Shown here in pieces: positions 9,362 through 18,558 of a DNA stretch of 64,000 nt. The stretch spans positions 1 to 64,000 of the forward strand of contig DATBJJ010000003.1 of assembly GCA_036556425.1 (NCBI GenBank). The letters are read 5' to 3'. Each line of letters opens with the position of its first letter. Within the stretch, counting starts at the first letter, position 1. The translations under genes and the position numbers were made by a program. The stretch comes from DATBJJ01 sp036556425. Its GTDB lineage: Bacteria; Acidobacteriota; Vicinamibacteria; Vicinamibacterales; 2-12-FULL-66-21. The notes under the pieces were generated by a model. That model did not search any database, was not told the DNA's origin, and saw only the letters and a program-made list of their open reading frames with translations.

Positions 9362-10804
9362 ATGAGCACCGCTTACAGCCACAGCAGCGAGTTCAAAAAA
9401 GAGCTCGGCCTGCGCGACCTCGTACTCACACAGGTCCTCTTCATCGTCGGTCTCGGGTGGATCGGGACGGCCGCGCGGCTGGGACCGTCGCACGTCGTGT
9501 TCTGGTTCCTCGCGATCGTCCTGTTCTATCTGCCAAGCGCCGCCGTCGTGATTCACCTGACGCGGCTGATGCCGCTCGAGGGCGGCCTCTATCAATGGGC
9601 GAAGCTCGGCTTCAACGAGATGATCGGCTTCCTCGTCGCCTGGAATCTCTGGCTCTACGTGATCGTGAACACCTCCGAGCTGGGACTGCAGGTGACGACC
9701 TATCTGTCGTACGCGCTCGGCGGCGACGCGCGGTGGATGGCGAGCCACAAGCCGTTGATCATGTTTGCGGGGTGCGCGTTGATCGGAGGGCTCGTCATCG
9801 TGTCGACGCTCGGCCTGGGCGTCGGCAAGTGGCTGCACAACGCCGGCGGCATCTTGATTCTGGTGCTCTTCGGCGCGCTCGCCGCGCTGCCGGCGATCAA
9901 CTACTTCAACGGAACGCTGCCCGATCCGCGGCCGTTCTCGCTCACGGTTCCAGCATTGACGCTGCTCAACCTGAACATTCTCGGCAAGATGGGGTTCGGC
10001 GCATTGGGCGGGTTCGAGTACATCGCGATCGTCGCAGGCGAGTGCCGCGATCCCGCTCGAGCGATCGGCCGGTCCGTGGTGATCGCGGCGCCGGTGATCG
10101 CCGCGATGTTCATCCTCGGAACCGGATCCGTCCTCTGCTTCGTGCGGCCCGACGAGATCGATCTGATTGGACCAATCGCGCAAGTGCTCGACATCGGGTC
10201 GCGATCGCTCGGTCTCGTCGCGCACGTCGTGCCCATCGTGATCATGACGATCACCGTCGTCCGCGTGGCGCAGGCCAGCGTGAACTTCACCGGCAGCACG
10301 CGGCTGCCGATGGTCGCGGGGTGGGATCACTTGCTGCCGCAGTGGTTCGCGCGCCTCCACGCTCACTACCGCACGCCGGTGAACTCCATCCTCTTCGTCG
10401 GCGCGGTGACGCTCGCGCTGGCGATCGCGGTGAACATCGGCGTCGGCGAGCAGGAAGCGTTTCAACTGCTCAACAACGCCTCCGGCATCTTCTACGCGCT
10501 GACGTACCTCGTCTTGTTCGCCGTACCGATTGTCGGCTTGCGCCACGCGGAGCCGGCGCCGCTGTGGCTGAAAATGGCCGCGGCATCCGGCTTCGCGATG
10601 ACCGCGCTCTACGTCGGCTTGTCGATCTTCCCGATCGTTCAGGTGGGAAGCGTGGCGCTCTTCGCGGCGAAGATCAGCGTGATGATTCTGCTCACGAACG
10701 CCGTCGGCGCAGTGATCTTCGCTGCCGCCCGCGCCCGCCGCGCGGCATCGATCAAGCGCGATCGCGGCGCGTCAACGCCGCGACCAGCTTCGAATCCGAA
10801 CTGA
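9362..10804 (+). CDS. APC superfamily amino acid permease
   Basis: A 480-residue polytopic protein with about 12 hydrophobic helices. The first segment, LGLRDLVLTQVLFIVGLGWIG, matches the helix-breaking TM1 of APC transporters. MPLEGGLYQWAKLGFNEMIGF matches the conserved region between TM2 and TM3, and GFEYIAIVAGECRDPAR matches the TM6 region. Closest in character to glutamate/GABA-type permeases, but the substrate cannot be read from sequence. TATCAT at 9341-9346 is a possible -10 box. The last 53 bases overlap the convergent ankyrin gene. Confidence 0.88.
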   Translation: MSTAYSHSSEFKKELGLRDLVLTQVLFIVGLGWIGTAARLGPSHVVFWFLAIVLFYLPSAAVVIHLTRLMPLEGGLYQWAKLGFNEMIGFLVAWNLWLYVIVNTSELGLQVTTYLSYALGGDARWMASHKPLIMFAGCALIGGLVIVSTLGLGVGKWLHNAGGILILVLFGALAALPAINYFNGTLPDPRPFSLTVPALTLLNLNILGKMGFGALGGFEYIAIVAGECRDPARAIGRSVVIAAPVIAAMFILGTGSVLCFVRPDEIDLIGPIAQVLDIGSRSLGLVAHVVPIVIMTITVVRVAQASVNFTGSTRLPMVAGWDHLLPQWFARLHAHYRTPVNSILFVGAVTLALAIAVNIGVGEQEAFQLLNNASGIFYALTYLVLFAVPIVGLRHAEPAPLWLKMAAASGFAMTALYVGLSIFPIVQVGSVALFAAKISVMILLTNAVGAVIFAAARARRAASIKRDRGASTPRPASNPN

Positions 10805-11951
10805 TCGTCTCTTCCGCGAGCCAATCGTCTTCGATCGGCGCACCCGCGGCCACGAGCTGACCGACGACTTCGTAGTACCGCTCCGCCGGCACCTCTGGCG
10901 ATCGATGGCACAGTCCCCAGATCGCCCAACCGAGCGGTGTCGCCCGATAGCTTGGATCTCTGACATCGATCGGCGCGCCGCGCGCGATCAGCGTTCGGAC
11001 GATATCGGGATGCCCGCCGAGCGCGGCGCCGTGCAGCACTGTTTCGCCGCGGCGGCCACTCGTCACATCGAGTCCACGCTCGAGCAGATAGTCGACGACG
11101 TCGCGGTGACCGTATTGACAGGCCCAAAAGGCGCCGGCGGCCATCTGATGTGAGGAGGCGTTCGGCTTCAAGCGGCCCCCTCCGTCGAAGAAGGTTTTCA
11201 CGACGTCCAAACGGCCGACGCCCGCGGCCCCTTCCAGATCCAGCGTCGCGCCATGCGCCGCGACAATCTGCGCGCCCTCTCCGCGTCCGTTGGCAAGGCA
11301 CGCATTCACGACGAGGCCATCGGTGTAGTCCGACGCCACGGCGCGATCGAGGGAGGCGCCCGCCTTCATGAGCACGTCGATGATCTCCGCTTGAACGCCC
11401 GCCGTCACCGGATGGACGCTCGTCGCGACCAATCCGATGGTCGTCGTGCCGCGATACATGTCGCCGACGGCGTTCACGTTCGCGCCGGCGTCGATCAACC
11501 GTTGAGCGATCCGCGCGGCATTCTTGGGCGTCTTCTGACGAAACCCTTCGACGCCGTTGGCGCCCACGTACAGCAGGAGCGTCGAGTGGTGCGCGCGCGG
11601 CGAGCGCGCGTGAACGAGCTCGGGATGCGCGCGAAGCAGACCGTCGAGCGTGGCTTCATCGCCGCGGACGATCGCATCGACGGCCGCCTCGAATCGAGCG
11701 GTTGGAGATGATTCGTCGGCGCGCTCTCGTGCGAACACCGCGAACTCGTCCCATGTCGAGAAATTGTTCTTCTCGGCAATGATCGATTTGATATCGCTCG
11801 ATGAGAAATGCGGCGGAAGCCCCTCGATCCCCGACGCCTCGAGCGCGCCTTGCCGAAGCACCGCCTCGTTCTCGCGAAACAACGTTTCGAGGGCGGCGAC
11901 GTCGCCCGCGATGATGGCTCGCTCGGCGAGCGCATTGATTTCGGGGTTCAC
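10752..11951 (-). CDS. Ankyrin-repeat protein
   Basis: A 399-residue protein without signal peptide. Degenerate ankyrin repeats run from about residue 90 to 390. The clearest are GETVLHGAALGGHPDIVRTL, ARIAQRLIDAGANVNAVG and ASSHQMAAGAFWACQYGHRD. Such proteins serve as protein-binding scaffolds. The only usable start is GTG 11951, which is part of the first unit of an 8-bp tandem array, so the upstream region is repeat and no ribosome site is visible. The 3' end overlaps the APC permease tail to tail. Confidence 0.85.
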   Translation of the reverse strand: MNPEINALAERAIIAGDVAALETLFRENEAVLRQGALEASGIEGLPPHFSSSDIKSIIAEKNNFSTWDEFAVFARERADESSPTARFEAAVDAIVRGDEATLDGLLRAHPELVHARSPRAHHSTLLLYVGANGVEGFRQKTPKNAARIAQRLIDAGANVNAVGDMYRGTTTIGLVATSVHPVTAGVQAEIIDVLMKAGASLDRAVASDYTDGLVVNACLANGRGEGAQIVAAHGATLDLEGAAGVGRLDVVKTFFDGGGRLKPNASSHQMAAGAFWACQYGHRDVVDYLLERGLDVTSGRRGETVLHGAALGGHPDIVRTLIARGAPIDVRDPSYRATPLGWAIWGLCHRSPEVPAERYYEVVGQLVAAGAPIEDDWLAEETISSDSKLVAALTRRDRA

Positions 11952-12031
11952 GGGTTCAAGGGTTCAAGGGTTCAAGGGTTCACGGGTTCACGGGTTCACG
12001 GGTTCACGGGTTCATGGGTTCACGGGTTCAT
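11944..12031. repeat. 8-bp tandem array GGGTTCAC/A/T, 11 units
   Basis: Eleven consecutive 8-mers: GGGTTCAC at units 1, 5-8 and 10, GGGTTCAA at units 2-4, and GGGTTCAT at units 9 and 11. The array is the spacer between the bacilliredoxin and ankyrin genes, supplying the stop (TGA) of the former and the GTG start of the latter. Because 8 is not a multiple of 3, the minus-strand unit GTGAACCC places a TGA in every frame within 24 bases. The same unit recurs at 24624. Confidence 0.95.
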
Positions 12032-12452
12032 GCGGCGCGCAGAATTTGTCGAAGGCCTGCGTGAGCGCGGTTGCGATGTTCTCGGCGCTTTGATTCTCGA
12101 TCTGGCGGCGCTCCATCATGTACAGCAACTGGCCGTCGCGCAGGATCGCGATCGATGGCGAGGACGGCGGGTACGGCGCGAAGTAGCTGCGGGCGCGATC
12201 CGTGGCCTCGATGTCGCCGCCGGCGAATACGGTTCCCACGACGTCGGGCTTGACGGAGTGCTGCAGGGCGAGCGCGATTCCCGGTCGCGCCTTGCCGGCG
12301 GCACAGCCGCACATCGAGTTCACGACGACCATCACCGTGCCTGGCGTCTGGCGAACCAGCGTATCGACGTCCGTGGGGGTGCGCAGCTCGCGCACGCCGA
12401 GCCGCGTCAGCTCCTGCCGCATGGGGCCGATGAACGATTCCGGATAGGGCAT
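12012..12452 (-). CDS. Bacilliredoxin (BrxA/BrxB, YphP/YqiW family)
   Basis: A 146-residue thioredoxin-fold protein. The family-defining CGC active site is at residues 48-50 within VVNSMCGCAAG. In Bacillus, such proteins remove bacillithiol from S-bacillithiolated proteins. FAGGDIEATDRARSYF and PPSSPSIAILRDGQLLYM are also typical. GAGGAGAG precedes ATG 12452. The last codons (HEPVNP) and the stop are read from the 8-bp array, so the tail could vary with copy number. It lies 25 bases after the glycosylase-like gene and is probably in the same operon. Confidence 0.9.
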   Translation of the reverse strand: MPYPESFIGPMRQELTRLGVRELRTPTDVDTLVRQTPGTVMVVVNSMCGCAAGKARPGIALALQHSVKPDVVGTVFAGGDIEATDRARSYFAPYPPSSPSIAILRDGQLLYMMERRQIENQSAENIATALTQAFDKFCAPHEPVNP

Positions 12453-12477
12453 GCTGTCTCTCCTCTCGGTATTCTAT

Positions 12478-13557
12478 TCAAAGACGCAGAAACGTCCGGA
12501 TGCGATCCAGCTCCGCGTCCAACCCGCGAGCGAACGACGGATCGGCCGGCCGCTTCGAGACGTAGCCAAGCTGCGCGCGAAGCGCGCCCTTCTCGACGGA
12601 GAGATTGCCCCATCCGATGACGCGGTCGCGCCAGAGCAGCGGCAGCGCGTAATACCCGAGCTTGCGCTTGGCCACCGGGGTGTAGGCCTCGAATCGATAG
12701 GCCCACCCCCAGAGGATCTCGAACCGGCCGCGATCCCAGACGATCGGATCGAAGGGCGACAGGAGCCGAACGGCATCGTCCGGCGCGTCGCGCGGCAGCC
12801 GCTCGGCGCTCGGCCAATACCAATCGTCGCCGTCGACGCGCGCGTGCGCGAGGCGCTCCTTCGCGCGCTTCAACGCGCCACGAAGATCGCCGCGCAAGTG
12901 CGGAGCGCCATAGCGAAGACGGTTCACGAGGACGGCCAGGCCGAGCCGCGTGAGCGGCGCGTAGGGACGGACCGCGAGGTCCACGAGCGCATCCATTTGC
13001 GCTCTCTCCGCGGTCCGATCGGCCGGACGCGGCGCGTGCTCGTGCGCGGCGTAGATCCGGATTCCGCGATCCCGCTTCACGACGCGAAGCAGCCCGCGAT
13101 AGTGCATCAACGTCATCAGATGGGTGGTCGCGTTCGATGAGCCTCCCCAGAAGTTGGTGACGCGGCCGTGCGCAAAGTGGTCGTCGACCTCGCGCGGGTG
13201 CACTTCGCCCCGCTCACGGACGAACGCGAGTAACGCCGCCGCTTTCGTGTTGCTCGATCGGCTCCAGGGCAGCGGACCGCCGCGCGGGTGCATCAACGCA
13301 TGCGCGGCGCGCGGCATGAAGCCGTAGTTGACGAAGAAGTCCTCTTCGACGTCGAGATCGGGATAGCGGCGCTCGAGATCGCCCGCTCGATACCTGGCGA
13401 CGCGATGCCGGAGCGTCAGGTCCTGCGCTCGTGCAGGCGAGCGGATCGGATCCGCCTGCACGAATCCGAGCTTCTCGATCGCTCGTTGGATCGTCGTCGG
13501 CCGGAACAGCGTTCGCCGGACGGCGTACCGCCGCAGGTCATCGAGCGTGATCGGCAT
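12478..13557 (-). CDS. YcaQ-like (AlkX/AlkZ, HTH_42) DNA glycosylase
   Basis: A 359-residue winged-helix protein of the HTH_42 family, whose members remove bulky adducts or unhook interstrand crosslinks. The QxD catalytic motif is present as QAD (34-36) in LGFVQADPIRSPARAQDL. The C-terminal part, including VRLLSPFDPIVWDRGRF and AYTPVAKRKLGYYALPLLW, is strongly family-like. It starts 19 bases after the TonB receptor stop and precedes the bacilliredoxin, forming a three-gene reverse-strand cluster. Predicted cytoplasmic DNA repair enzyme. Confidence 0.9.
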   Translation of the reverse strand: MPITLDDLRRYAVRRTLFRPTTIQRAIEKLGFVQADPIRSPARAQDLTLRHRVARYRAGDLERRYPDLDVEEDFFVNYGFMPRAAHALMHPRGGPLPWSRSSNTKAAALLAFVRERGEVHPREVDDHFAHGRVTNFWGGSSNATTHLMTLMHYRGLLRVVKRDRGIRIYAAHEHAPRPADRTAERAQMDALVDLAVRPYAPLTRLGLAVLVNRLRYGAPHLRGDLRGALKRAKERLAHARVDGDDWYWPSAERLPRDAPDDAVRLLSPFDPIVWDRGRFEILWGWAYRFEAYTPVAKRKLGYYALPLLWRDRVIGWGNLSVEKGALRAQLGYVSKRPADPSFARGLDAELDRIRTFLRL

Positions 13558-13576
13558 ACGTCAGCCGTGACACCTC

Positions 13577-15373
13577 TCACCTCGACGACGAGAGCCGGAC
13601 CCCGGCGGAGATCCACCGGCCCGGCATCGCCACGCCGAGGATCTCCTGATACGAGCGATCGAAGAGGTTGGCGGCATCGACGACGACCGTGACGCGCCCC
13701 ACGGGGCGCGAGGCGCGAAGATCCACCGTGGCGTACGAACGTCCGTCGTTCCGCCGCGTCCACGCGATGCGCGGTCCGACGTCGACGGCAAACGGCGCGC
13801 GGACCAATCCGGAGAGAACGAGATTGTGCGCCGCGAACTCGAGGACGTATTTCGACAGAAAGCCGGTCAATGCGTTCGCATCGTTGTCGAGCAGCGTGTA
13901 TTGCGCATCCAGCATGCCGGTCGTCCCGATCGCGCGGCGGACGCCGAGCTCCAGACCCTGACCGGAGACCCGCCGCACGTTGGTCGTCCGCCAACGTTCC
14001 GCGAGCGACGGGCGCGTCCAGTCGATGACGTCGCGGTCGCGGCGCAGGAAGACCGTCGCGCGCGCCATCGTGTGCGACGCGGCGATCCAATCGATGCCGG
14101 CCTCCGTGTTCCACCCGCGCTCCGGCGTGAGATCGCTCCGCGCCTGATGGTTGGGATCCTGATAGTAGAGCTCGGTGAATGTGGGAACTCGAAACGCGTG
14201 ACCCGCGGATGCGCGAACGCTCACGCCCGAGCGGAGCGCGGCGCGCAGCCCAATTGACGGACTCCACGCGTCGCCGAACCGCGAATACGCGTCGTAGCGA
14301 AGTCCCGGATAGAGAATCACGCGGTCGCCGGCGCGCGCCTGCAACTCGACGAAAGCGCTGGCGCGCCGGAACGAGCGATCTCCGAGGTTGCTCGAGTCGA
14401 TCCAATCGCCGCCGACTTCCGTGCCCGCGCTCGCGCGAAGCCGCGATCCGAGCGTCCGGTTGGATTTGACGAGGATCGTCACCGCGTGCGTGCGGTGAAA
14501 GTTCTCGGCGACGCCGGGACGATTCCTGTCGTACAGGAAATGATCTCCGTGCGAGCGATATTGCGCTTGCGCCGTTCCCCGCCAGGACGAGATCTTGAAC
14601 CCCTGCGTGAGCGCCACGGCCGTTTGATCCGTCGTCTCCCGCGACTGCGAGGGCCCGTAGAAACCGTCAGCGCCGAAGTCTTTTCGTACGACGCCGAAGA
14701 ACAAGCGCGTGAAGGCGCCAATCGCGGTGCGCGTCGACGCCGCGAACGTCTCGAAGTCGCGGTCGACGTCGAATCCGGATGAACGCGCGGCTTCCGCGGC
14801 CATCGAATGCTTGATCTGTCTGCCGCCGAAGGCGACTCGGGCCCTTCCGCCGGCGAGGCCGTGCTCGCCTCCAAACACCGCCGCGTTCGTCCCCGCGTCC
14901 GGCGCACGCGTGATGATGTTGACCGTCCCGCCGAAGGCATCGGCGCCAAACAGCGACGAGCCCGCGCCGAGGAGCACCTCGACGCGCTCGATGTCGTCCA
15001 GCGTCAACGGCACGTCGCTGTTGTGGTGCCCCGACTGCGCGTCGTTCATCCGCACGCCGTCGATGAGCACGAGCGTCTGCCCGAAGCTCGCGCCGCGAAT
15101 CGCGAGGTCCGCCTGCAGCTGCGGCCCGCGCGCGCGCACGTCGACGCTCGACGCGAAGCGCAGCAGATCGTCGATGGATCGGACGGGGAGCTTGGCAATT
15201 TCCGCCCGCGTGATCACCCACACCGCTCGGCCGACGGTCTCGAACGGAATCGGCTCAGCGGAACCCGTCACGATGACCGACTCGTGGAGCGACGGCTGCG
15301 CGGCGGACGGGATCGCGTGCGCGGATATTGCCGCAGACAAGAGCGCGAGGGATGCACCTCTCCTGAGAATCAT
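13577..15373 (-). CDS. TonB-dependent outer membrane receptor (BtuB-like)
   Basis: A 598-residue receptor. The signal peptide ends near residue 25 (IPSAAQP). The TonB-box region is around ESVIVTG. The plug domain at about 35-140 includes DLAIRGASFGQTLVLIDGVR and the conserved FGADAFGGTVNIIT. A 22-strand type barrel follows, with the hallmark HAFRVPTFTELYY. The length fits small cobalamin- or siderophore-type receptors. ATG 15373 is divergent from the next gene by 51 bases. The substrate is not readable, and no TonB or ABC partner is nearby. Confidence 0.92.
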   Translation of the reverse strand: MILRRGASLALLSAAISAHAIPSAAQPSLHESVIVTGSAEPIPFETVGRAVWVITRAEIAKLPVRSIDDLLRFASSVDVRARGPQLQADLAIRGASFGQTLVLIDGVRMNDAQSGHHNSDVPLTLDDIERVEVLLGAGSSLFGADAFGGTVNIITRAPDAGTNAAVFGGEHGLAGGRARVAFGGRQIKHSMAAEAARSSGFDVDRDFETFAASTRTAIGAFTRLFFGVVRKDFGADGFYGPSQSRETTDQTAVALTQGFKISSWRGTAQAQYRSHGDHFLYDRNRPGVAENFHRTHAVTILVKSNRTLGSRLRASAGTEVGGDWIDSSNLGDRSFRRASAFVELQARAGDRVILYPGLRYDAYSRFGDAWSPSIGLRAALRSGVSVRASAGHAFRVPTFTELYYQDPNHQARSDLTPERGWNTEAGIDWIAASHTMARATVFLRRDRDVIDWTRPSLAERWRTTNVRRVSGQGLELGVRRAIGTTGMLDAQYTLLDNDANALTGFLSKYVLEFAAHNLVLSGLVRAPFAVDVGPRIAWTRRNDGRSYATVDLRASRPVGRVTVVVDAANLFDRSYQEILGVAMPGRWISAGVRLSSSR

Positions 15374-15409
15374 GACCGGCCATTCTACGGCAATCGCGCG
15401 GACGTCGAC

Positions 15410-15415
15410 TATGAT
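15410..15415 (+). promoter_or_regulatory. -10 box TATGAT, short leader
   Basis: TATGAT ends 9 bases before ATG 15425, and there is no Shine-Dalgarno sequence between them. The transcript would begin at or within a few bases of the start codon. Confidence 0.4.
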
Positions 15416-15424
15416 CGCGCTTTC

Positions 15425-16258
15425 ATGATCGACTCGCCGCTCGCTCCTGTCGTGACGGCGCCGCTCTTTCCGGAGCTGGATCGCGAGCTCGTCGTGCTTC
15501 TCGAGTCGCTGACGCCGGACGAGTGGGAGCGCCGCACGATCGTGCCGAAGTGGAACGTGAGACAGATCGCGGCGCACTTGCTCGACACGGCGCTGCGGCG
15601 CTTGTCGTTCGGCCGCGATCGCACGGTGCTGCAGCCTCCGCCCGGCGGAGATCTCGTCGGCCTCGTGAACGCGCTGAACGCCGAAGGCGTCGCGGTGTAC
15701 GGCCGCTGCAGCCCGCGAGTGCTGATCGCGATGACACGCATTGCGGTGAATGAACTGTCGGAATATTTCGCCGAGCTCGATCCGTTCGCGCCCGCGTCGA
15801 TCGGCGTGAGCTGGGCCGGCGAGGAGCGATCGCTCAACTGGTTCGACGTCGCTCGCGAGTTCACGGAGCGCTGGCACCATCAACAGCAGATCCGTCTCGC
15901 GACCGACCGCCCCGGCATCATGACGCCGCGGCTCTACGCGCCGGTCTTGGAGTGCTTCATGCGCGCGCTCCCGCATGGCTATCGCAACGTCTCCGCCGCG
16001 ATCGGCGACGTCGCTCGAGTTCACGTCCCTGGCGACTGCGGCGGCACGTGGCATCTTCAACGAACGTCAGACGCCTGGGCACTCGTTCCACACGTCGATC
16101 CCAACCGCATCGTCGCCTCGACGACGATCCCTGCCGACATCGCGTGGCGCATCTTCACGAAGGGCATCACGCCCGTTGCCGCGCGCGAGCTCACCTCCAT
16201 CGACGGCGACGTCCGGATCGGCTCCGCCGCGTTGAGCACGATCGCGATCGTCGGATGA
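15425..16258 (+). CDS. Maleylpyruvate isomerase/DinB-like (MDMPI_N) protein
   Basis: A 277-residue protein with a four-helix DinB/MDMPI fold in the first 170 residues. The metal-site motifs are WNVRQIAAHLLDTALRRLSF and AREFTERWHHQQQIR, which supply the three His typical of this superfamily. The C-terminal part resembles the SCP2-like domain of mycothiol-dependent isomerases. Thiol-dependent isomerase or transferase activity is plausible and fits with a bacilliredoxin nearby, but is inferred. The start is supported by the -10 box at 15410. Confidence 0.8.
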   Translation: MIDSPLAPVVTAPLFPELDRELVVLLESLTPDEWERRTIVPKWNVRQIAAHLLDTALRRLSFGRDRTVLQPPPGGDLVGLVNALNAEGVAVYGRCSPRVLIAMTRIAVNELSEYFAELDPFAPASIGVSWAGEERSLNWFDVAREFTERWHHQQQIRLATDRPGIMTPRLYAPVLECFMRALPHGYRNVSAAIGDVARVHVPGDCGGTWHLQRTSDAWALVPHVDPNRIVASTTIPADIAWRIFTKGITPVAARELTSIDGDVRIGSAALSTIAIVG

Positions 16259-16384
16259 AGGTCCGGCTAATGAGGTTCGGCTGAAGCCGGACGCTACAGC
16301 GGCGTGAGCTCAGCGGCGTCGCGGCCGCGATGTTGCATCACTCGCGTCGCCGCTGCGGCCTTTCATCCCGGAGGAAAACGTCAC

Positions 16385-18493
16385 GTGTTCCGTCGCCAGA
16401 GGGAATCTTCACTGTATGTCCGTCCGCTGTACACACTAGTTCTGCTCTCGCTTGCCGTCGTGCTCGGTCTGCAGCCGAGCCGCGGGAGCTCGGCTTTTCA
16501 GTCGGCTGTTACGCTCGTGAGAGGTCCGTACTTGCATCAGGTCGGCGCGACGAGCGCCGTCGTTGTCTGGGCCACGCGCGAGACGGGTGCGGCAAGCGTG
16601 CAATACCGACCGGGTGCCAGCGGCGCGTTCGAGAGCGCTGCGGCGACGACGGTACTGCGCTCGTCGTCGTCGACGGGCGTGCCGACGTACTATCAGCACG
16701 AGGCCACGCTGACGGGGCTGAGTCCGTCCACGACCTACCAGTACGACTTGCGCGTCGGCGCGGGCGATCCAACGCCGAGCGTCGTCGATCAGTTCCGCAC
16801 CGCGCCGGCGGATGGAACCGGAACGATCAGATTCGTTGCGTTCGGCGACAGCGGCAACGGCTCCACGGCGCAGGGACAAGTCGCGTCGCTGCTCGATGCG
16901 GCGACATTCGACTTCGCGATTCACACGGGAGACATCGCGTACGGCCAGGGAACGTACGCGCAATTCGATTCGTTCTTCTTCCCGTACTACCGCGACTGGC
17001 TGCGGCATGCGGCGATCTTCCCGTCGATCGGGAACCACGAAGACATGACCGGGTCCGCGACGCCGTACCGCACGCTCTTCGCATTGCCGAGGGACGGCGC
17101 GAGCGCCGCGTTCCCGAACAACGCCGAGCGCTTCTACAGCTTCGACTACGGCCCGGTTCACTTCATCGCGCTCGACACCGAGGCCGCGTTCCTGAACACC
17201 GCGCGCCGGCAGGAGCAGGTCGCGTGGCTCACGAGCGATCTTCAGTCGTCGCAGGATCGGCCGTGGCGGGTCGTGTTCTTCCACCGCCCGCCCTACAACT
17301 CAGGCATGGAGCACGGATCCGATCTGACGATCCGCCAAACGTTCGGCCCGCTCTTCGAGCACTACAACGTTCAGCTCGTGCTCAACGGCCACGAGCATCA
17401 CTACGAGCGTTCTGCGCCGTGGCGCGAGAGCACGAACGTCGATCGTCAAGCCGTGACGTATGTCGTCACCGGCGGCGGGGGCGCGACGCCGCACCCGACC
17501 GGACGCAGCGCCTGGACCGCGTTCTCGCGCTCGGCCAACCACTACGTCCGGGCGACGATGACGGCATCGGATCTCACGCTCGAAGCGGTCGGCACGAACG
17601 GCGCGGTCTTCGATCGCTTCACCCTGAATCGCGCGCTCCAAGAATCGGACGCGGCGGCGCCGCAGGTCGCGATCGATTCGCCGGCCGCGGGCGCCGTGTT
17701 GAGCGGCGTCGAAACCGTCGACGTGACGGCCGACGACGACAGCCGAGTGGAGAAGGTAGATTTGCTGGTCGATGGTCAGCTGCGCTCGATCGATCTCGCG
17801 GCGCCATACTCGTTCCCGCTGGACACGACCACGTTGAGCAACGGGTCGCATACGCTGCAGGCGCGCGCGCACGACATCGACGGCCGGCGCACCACCGCGT
17901 CGCGGACGGTCACGGTGTCGAACGGTCTCTCGCCGGACGACATCGTCTTCTACGCGTCGGAGGCGCCAGTGCGCGTGGGATCCTGGAGGGTCGTCGCTGA
18001 CTCCGCGGCCGCCGGCGGCCAGCGGCTCGAGCAGCCGGAGGCGGGCGCCGCGACGATCGATCCGCCGCTCGCGAATCCGGCGCACTACGTCGAGATTCCC
18101 GTCACAGTCCAGGCGGACCGTAACTATCGCATCTGGCTGCGCATGAAAGCGGCCGGAAACTCCGGCTACAGCGATTCGGTCTGGGTGCAGGCGTCCGGCA
18201 CCGTCGACGCGAGCGGCGCCGCGATCTACCGGATCGGATCGACCTCGGCCACGCGGGTCAATCTGCAGGACTGCAGCGGGTGCTCGGTGAGCGGCTGGGG
18301 TTGGCAGGACAACGGCTACGGCACCGGCGTGCTCGGTCCGGCGCTGCGCTTCGCAACGGGCGGCACGCACACGATTCGCATCCAGGCACGCGAGGACGGG
18401 GTGTCAATCGATCAGGTCGTGCTGTCGCCGTCGACGTACTTGAACTCGTCGCCTGGCGCGCTGAAGAACGACACGACGATTCTAGGACGCTGA
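16385..18493 (+). CDS. Secreted purple acid phosphatase with Ig-like and carbohydrate-binding-like domains
   Basis: A 702-residue exported protein. Domains in order: signal segment ending near AFQSAV; fibronectin III-like purple-acid-phosphatase N-domain (VRGPYLHQVG to PSTTYQYDLRVG); calcineurin-like phosphatase with motifs FGDSGNG, HTGDIAYG, GNHED and NGHEHHYERSAPW; an Ig-like domain (VDVTADDDSRVEKVDLLVDG); and a C-terminal beta-sandwich with two cysteines (QDCSGCSVSGWGW). GGAGG (16370-16374) ten bases upstream supports GTG 16385 over an earlier in-frame GTG at 16304. Likely scavenges phosphate outside the cell. Confidence 0.9.
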   Translation: MFRRQRESSLYVRPLYTLVLLSLAVVLGLQPSRGSSAFQSAVTLVRGPYLHQVGATSAVVVWATRETGAASVQYRPGASGAFESAAATTVLRSSSSTGVPTYYQHEATLTGLSPSTTYQYDLRVGAGDPTPSVVDQFRTAPADGTGTIRFVAFGDSGNGSTAQGQVASLLDAATFDFAIHTGDIAYGQGTYAQFDSFFFPYYRDWLRHAAIFPSIGNHEDMTGSATPYRTLFALPRDGASAAFPNNAERFYSFDYGPVHFIALDTEAAFLNTARRQEQVAWLTSDLQSSQDRPWRVVFFHRPPYNSGMEHGSDLTIRQTFGPLFEHYNVQLVLNGHEHHYERSAPWRESTNVDRQAVTYVVTGGGGATPHPTGRSAWTAFSRSANHYVRATMTASDLTLEAVGTNGAVFDRFTLNRALQESDAAAPQVAIDSPAAGAVLSGVETVDVTADDDSRVEKVDLLVDGQLRSIDLAAPYSFPLDTTTLSNGSHTLQARAHDIDGRRTTASRTVTVSNGLSPDDIVFYASEAPVRVGSWRVVADSAAAGGQRLEQPEAGAATIDPPLANPAHYVEIPVTVQADRNYRIWLRMKAAGNSGYSDSVWVQASGTVDASGAAIYRIGSTSATRVNLQDCSGCSVSGWGWQDNGYGTGVLGPALRFATGGTHTIRIQAREDGVSIDQVVLSPSTYLNSSPGALKNDTTILGR

Positions 18494-18495
18494 TC

Positions 18496-18548
18496 GCGCG
18501 GATTGCGCGGTCGATCCGCGTAATCCGCCACAATCCGCGCGATCCGCG
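18496..18548. repeat. Inverted short-word repeat (GCGCGGATT / AATCCGCGC)
   Basis: GCGCGGATT (18496-18504) and AATCCGCGC (18532-18540) are perfect inverted copies, with further ATCCGCG and AATCCGC words between and after. It fills the spacer between the phosphatase stop and the next small gene. Confidence 0.7.
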
Positions 18549-18558
18549 TCTTCCGGGA

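Noticed and set aside
8765..10546. Open frame of about 590 codons on the minus strand, opposite the APC permease.
   Set aside because: Composition is dominated by Arg, His, Glu and Gln, as expected for the complement of a membrane protein gene; no family signature.
11944..12031. Considered as a CRISPR array or phage attachment site.
   Set aside because: Units are 8 bp with no spacers, no cas genes nearby, and no integrase.
13577..16060. Extended frame upstream of the BtuB-like receptor (to 16060).
   Set aside because: The extension is antisense to the MDMPI-like gene. The signal peptide begins at ATG 15373.
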